Assembly: GCA_002315715.1 (NCBI GenBank)
Contig: DCHY01000033.1
Span: 1-61,043 of the forward strand
Direction of reading: 5' to 3'
DNA: 61,043 nt
Source: Clostridiales bacterium UBA1740
Lineage (GTDB): Bacteria; Bacillota; Clostridia; Oscillospirales; CAG-272
Both the position numbers and the translations under genes were made by a program. Within the stretch, counting starts at the first letter, position 1, and each line of letters starts with the position of its first letter. Below the pieces are notes generated by a model. That model was not told the origin of the DNA. It saw only the letters and a list, made by a program, of their open reading frames with translations, and searched no databases. Shown here piece after piece: positions 58,871-61,043 of this stretch.

Positions 58871-60136
58871 TTAATCGAGAGTGGTGACAGCGCCAATGAA
58901 CAGCGGCAGATTCGTTTCGGTATCTACGATAGCGTAGACGAAGGGGCGGTCGAGAGTGACGTAGAGAATTTCGTCGGGACCGGCACAGGTCGCTTCCATT
59001 TTGCCCCAGGTGACGGCGGCGGCTTTTGTGCCGTTGCGGCTGACTTCGATAAAGGTCTTTTGGTCAACTTCGGAGCAGAAGATGTTGCCGTCTTTGACAC
59101 TGCCGAGTTTGGAAAAGTCGGCGTCAGATGCCGAGAACATATCGTTGATGCCCATCGCCTTGAGCGCGGCGTTGAGATTCATAGACGTTTCATAGGTGAA
59201 CTCCGGCATTTTCACGTATACAGTCGCCCGTTCTCCCCCGTCCAAAAGATCGAGAAAGGCTTGCCCGTCGAGGGACGCCATATAGTCGTAGACGTCGACG
59301 TTTTCGTCGGGCAACAGACCGACGAAGCGGTATTTGCCGCCTTTGTAATTCTTGGCAAAGCCCGACACACCCTCGGCGGAAAAATAGATGTGTTCCTCGG
59401 AGTACAGCATATCGACGGTCGTTTGCGTGCCGTCGTAATTGTGAAACGTATAGTCGTGAATATCGCTTTTTTCGTATTCCTTTGCCCACTTGGCATCAAA
59501 ACACAGGGCGTTGATTAAGTACATAACGGTACTTTCGCCGATGTCGTCGATGATTTTATCAATCATGCCGTCGGTCTCTTTTTTGCACCAGTTGTTGATA
59601 TCTTTGACGGTCGAACTGTCAAAGGGTGCCGCGTAAACCTCGGCGTCGTACCAATCGGCGTTCGTCTGTAAAAAGTCGGGATTGACCGTTAAATCGCCGT
59701 TCCCGTCGCGGAACCAAATCGAGTCGGCAATGTTCACTTTGCAGTCGTCGGCAGAATACAGAGAAGACGTGTAGGCATAAAGAGCGCGGTTCAAAGTGTC
59801 AAGGTCCATGCCGAAGGCGCTTTCCATTTGCGTTTTGGTGTCCCCGTCGGCACCGTTGGCAATCATCGCAAGACACAAAATCGCGGATAGCGGCGAACAA
59901 AGGTCGTTTTCTTCATCCTTCGTCAGCGTTTTTCCGAAGAGCGAGAGAGAAAAGTTCGCCATGGCAAGGCGGAAATCGTCGTCAAGTTCGCCGACGTCCG
60001 TCGCTTTTCTTTCGTATCCGTCCGACAGTTCGTCGGCACTGACGCGAAGCGTAAAAGGGGAGTCAAAAGGAAGCGTACAGGATGCGGCACAAAACAGCCA
60101 AGATACGATAAGCAAAAGGCAAATCCATTTTTTCAT
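58871..60136 (-). CDS. Serpin family lipoprotein
   Basis: A 421-residue serine-protease-inhibitor-fold protein exported as a lipoprotein (signal to residue 19, lipobox AASC). Serpin marks: NALCFDAKWAKEYEKSDI, VYVKMPEFTYETSMNLNAALKAMGI, the hinge IEVSRNGTKAAAVTWG and the C-terminal LDRPFVYAIVDTETNLPLFIG. The hinge has small residues at P12-P10, as inhibitory serpins need, but Lys where P13 Glu is usual. The reactive loop is about four residues longer than in antitrypsin, so P1 cannot be fixed. Start at 60136 follows AAGGAG. Likely protects against outside proteases. Confidence 0.92.
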   Translation of the reverse strand: MKKWICLLLIVSWLFCAASCTLPFDSPFTLRVSADELSDGYERKATDVGELDDDFRLAMANFSLSLFGKTLTKDEENDLCSPLSAILCLAMIANGADGDTKTQMESAFGMDLDTLNRALYAYTSSLYSADDCKVNIADSIWFRDGNGDLTVNPDFLQTNADWYDAEVYAAPFDSSTVKDINNWCKKETDGMIDKIIDDIGESTVMYLINALCFDAKWAKEYEKSDIHDYTFHNYDGTQTTVDMLYSEEHIYFSAEGVSGFAKNYKGGKYRFVGLLPDENVDVYDYMASLDGQAFLDLLDGGERATVYVKMPEFTYETSMNLNAALKAMGINDMFSASDADFSKLGSVKDGNIFCSEVDQKTFIEVSRNGTKAAAVTWGKMEATCAGPDEILYVTLDRPFVYAIVDTETNLPLFIGAVTTLD

Positions 60137-60173
60137 CTTTTTTCTCCTTTCGGTGTAAAACCCCACTACTTTC

Positions 60174-60202
60174 ATCATACAACAAAAGAAGCAGAATGTC
60201 AA
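60174..60202 (-). promoter_or_regulatory. Serpin promoter
   Basis: TTGACA (60202-60197), 17 bp, TATGAT (60179-60174) on the minus strand. Confidence 0.82.
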
Positions 60203-60324
60203 AGAAAAAAAGAAGAAAAAAGAACAATTCGGAAAGGCGCACAAAGACTTGCGTTTTCATTTGTGAACTATTGTAAATTGCAAGTGAATTTTTTGCGTTT
60301 TTTTGTTTTTTCGAACCGTCTGCG

Positions 60325-60333
60325 TGCTACAAT
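60325..60333 (+). promoter_or_regulatory. Possible extended -10 promoter of hpf
   Basis: TGC followed by TACAAT (60328-60333); no good -35 box 16-18 bp upstream (only a T-rich stretch). This may be a weak or regulated promoter, which would suit a stationary-phase gene. Confidence 0.45.
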
Positions 60334-60422
60334 ATAGATGAGCAGAGCAGGACGTGTCGCTGCTTCTTCCCATCGCGGTGGCACCGACAGCGAAGCCAAA
60401 GCAATCGAAAGGAAGTACTATT

Positions 60423-60944
60423 ATGAAACTGACCATTAACGGACGACAAATGAACTTGAGAGAAAGCCTCAAAGAATTAGCTGCCGAGAAAATGGCACGC
60501 TACGACCGTTTTTTTGAAGATAATGCAGAGGCACAGGTGACCTTCTCCTGCCGCCACGATAAGGAATCTGTCGAAATCACCATCCATTCCGACGGCACGG
60601 TGTTCCGTGCCGAAGAAGAAGCCGATACCTTCAGAACCGCCATTGACGGTGCCATGGACAGTCTCGACAGACAAATCCGCAAAAATAAAACGAAACTCGA
60701 AAAACGCATGCACGAAGGCGCCTTCGCCAACATGGGATGGGCAGAAACCGCAGAGTCCGAGACCGCGCCGCGCATCATCCGCACCAAGACCTTTGCCCTA
60801 AAGCCCATGAGCCCGGAGGAAGCCGTATTGCAAATGGAACTTTCCGGTCATGATTTTTACGTATTTGAAGAAGAGACGGACGGCAAAACCGCCGTCGTTT
60901 ATAAGAGAAAAGACGGCAACTACGGTTTGATCTGTCAGGAATAA
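60423..60944 (+). CDS. hpf: Ribosome hibernation promoting factor, long form
   Basis: A 173-residue factor that dimerises idle 70S ribosomes. The N-terminal domain (about 1-95) has KLTINGRQMNLRESLKELAAEKMARYDRFF and TDGAMDSLDRQIRKNKTKLEKR-like basic helices. After a short linker, the C-terminal dimerisation domain (about 115-173) reads RIIRTKTFALKPMSPEEAVLQMELSGHDFYVF. ATG at 60423 follows AAAGGAAG; an upstream in-frame GTG at 60354 lacks a ribosome site. Confidence 0.95.
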   Translation: MKLTINGRQMNLRESLKELAAEKMARYDRFFEDNAEAQVTFSCRHDKESVEITIHSDGTVFRAEEEADTFRTAIDGAMDSLDRQIRKNKTKLEKRMHEGAFANMGWAETAESETAPRIIRTKTFALKPMSPEEAVLQMELSGHDFYVFEEETDGKTAVVYKRKDGNYGLICQE

Positions 60945-60947
60945 AAA

Positions 60948-60975
60948 GAAAAGCACCCGCGAGGGTGCTTTTCTT
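60948..60975 (+). terminator. Terminator after hpf
   Basis: AAGCACCC / GGGTGCTT stem (60951-60958 with 60963-60970) with TTCTT, right after the stop. Confidence 0.8.
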
Positions 60976-61043
60976 ATGCCGCTTCGCGGATGATATGCTC
61001 GCTATGCGAGATGATATGCCGTTCTTTCGAACGGATGATATAC
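60976..61043. repeat. Array of short hairpins joined by a constant ATGATATR linker (continues past the window)
   Basis: Three stems in a row: CCGC-TTC-GCGG (60979-60989), CTCGC-TAT-GCGAG (60998-61010) and CCGTTC-TTTC-GAACGG (61019-61034). Each is followed by ATGATATG or ATGATATA (60990-60997, 61011-61018, 61035-61042). Stems differ in length and sequence but each is self-complementary; linkers are identical except for the last base. The window ends inside the array. Confidence 0.85.

Noticed and set aside
60976..61043. CRISPR array
   Set aside because: Constant part is only 8 bp, and the variable parts are short palindromes rather than spacers of 28-40 bp; no cas genes are present.

Overview
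The window is a continuous stretch of chromosome with about 58 protein genes, no rRNA or tRNA, no insertion sequence and no CRISPR array. Gene content and order point to Bacillota, class Clostridia, most likely an anaerobic gut-type lineage. The evidence is a Gram-positive PolC-type replicase, the order pyrH-frr-uppS-cdsA-dxr-rseP-ispG-polC, formate-tetrahydrofolate ligase, YerC/TrpR-like and UPF0210 proteins, two AGCS symporters and a glycine riboswitch. The order or genus cannot be fixed from the sequence alone. Almost every transcription unit starts with a sigma-70 type promoter with a 17-bp spacer and ends in a short GC hairpin followed by a T-run.

Layout. 1-4.4 kb: an orphan coiled-coil protein, a cysteine-cluster protein, a small membrane protein, the rplM-rpsI operon and a DUF6472 protein. 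4.4-7.9 kb: an overlapping operon of two CNNM/CorC-type membrane proteins, a SLOG protein and a YerC/TrpR-like regulator. 8.1-11.4 kb: a polar amino-acid ABC importer and a multi-pass membrane protein. 11.5-24.1 kb: split transketolase, then the pyrH to polC housekeeping block covering nucleotide, ribosome recycling, undecaprenyl, phospholipid, isoprenoid, membrane protease and replicase functions. 24.1-32.8 kb: peptidase T, a double-length RadC-like protein, and a one-carbon cluster (fhs, ACT protein, UPF0210 protein, glyA). 32.8-40.3 kb: an AT-rich orphan, copA with a methyltransferase-like gene, a 42-residue membrane peptide, CYTH and DUF5662 proteins, uxaC. 40.5-44.1 kb: an amino-sugar operon (glmM-like, beta-helix transferase, GntR regulator, nagB). 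44.1-58.6 kb: AGCS symporter, an envelope operon (VTC domain, DUF4956, large beta-helix lipoprotein), a MacB-like ABC exporter, a two-component system, an EamA transporter, a GGDEF protein, a small lipoprotein, and a second AGCS symporter behind a tandem glycine riboswitch. 58.8-61.0 kb: a serpin lipoprotein, a long-form hibernation factor, and the beginning of an array of short hairpins joined by a constant linker.

The best candidates for something undescribed are three. (1) A proposed local regulon: the promoters of the two-component system, of the MacB-like exporter and of the VTC/DUF4956/beta-helix operon each carry two TTAAG-like half-sites 10 or 11 bp apart, ending exactly 9 bp before the -10 box. 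(2) The hairpin array at the right edge, where stem sequences change but the linker stays ATGATATR. (3) A tandem RadC protein in which the first JAMM motif is broken and the second intact. The 42-residue gene at 37468-37596, with its own promoter, ribosome site and terminator, is also well supported.
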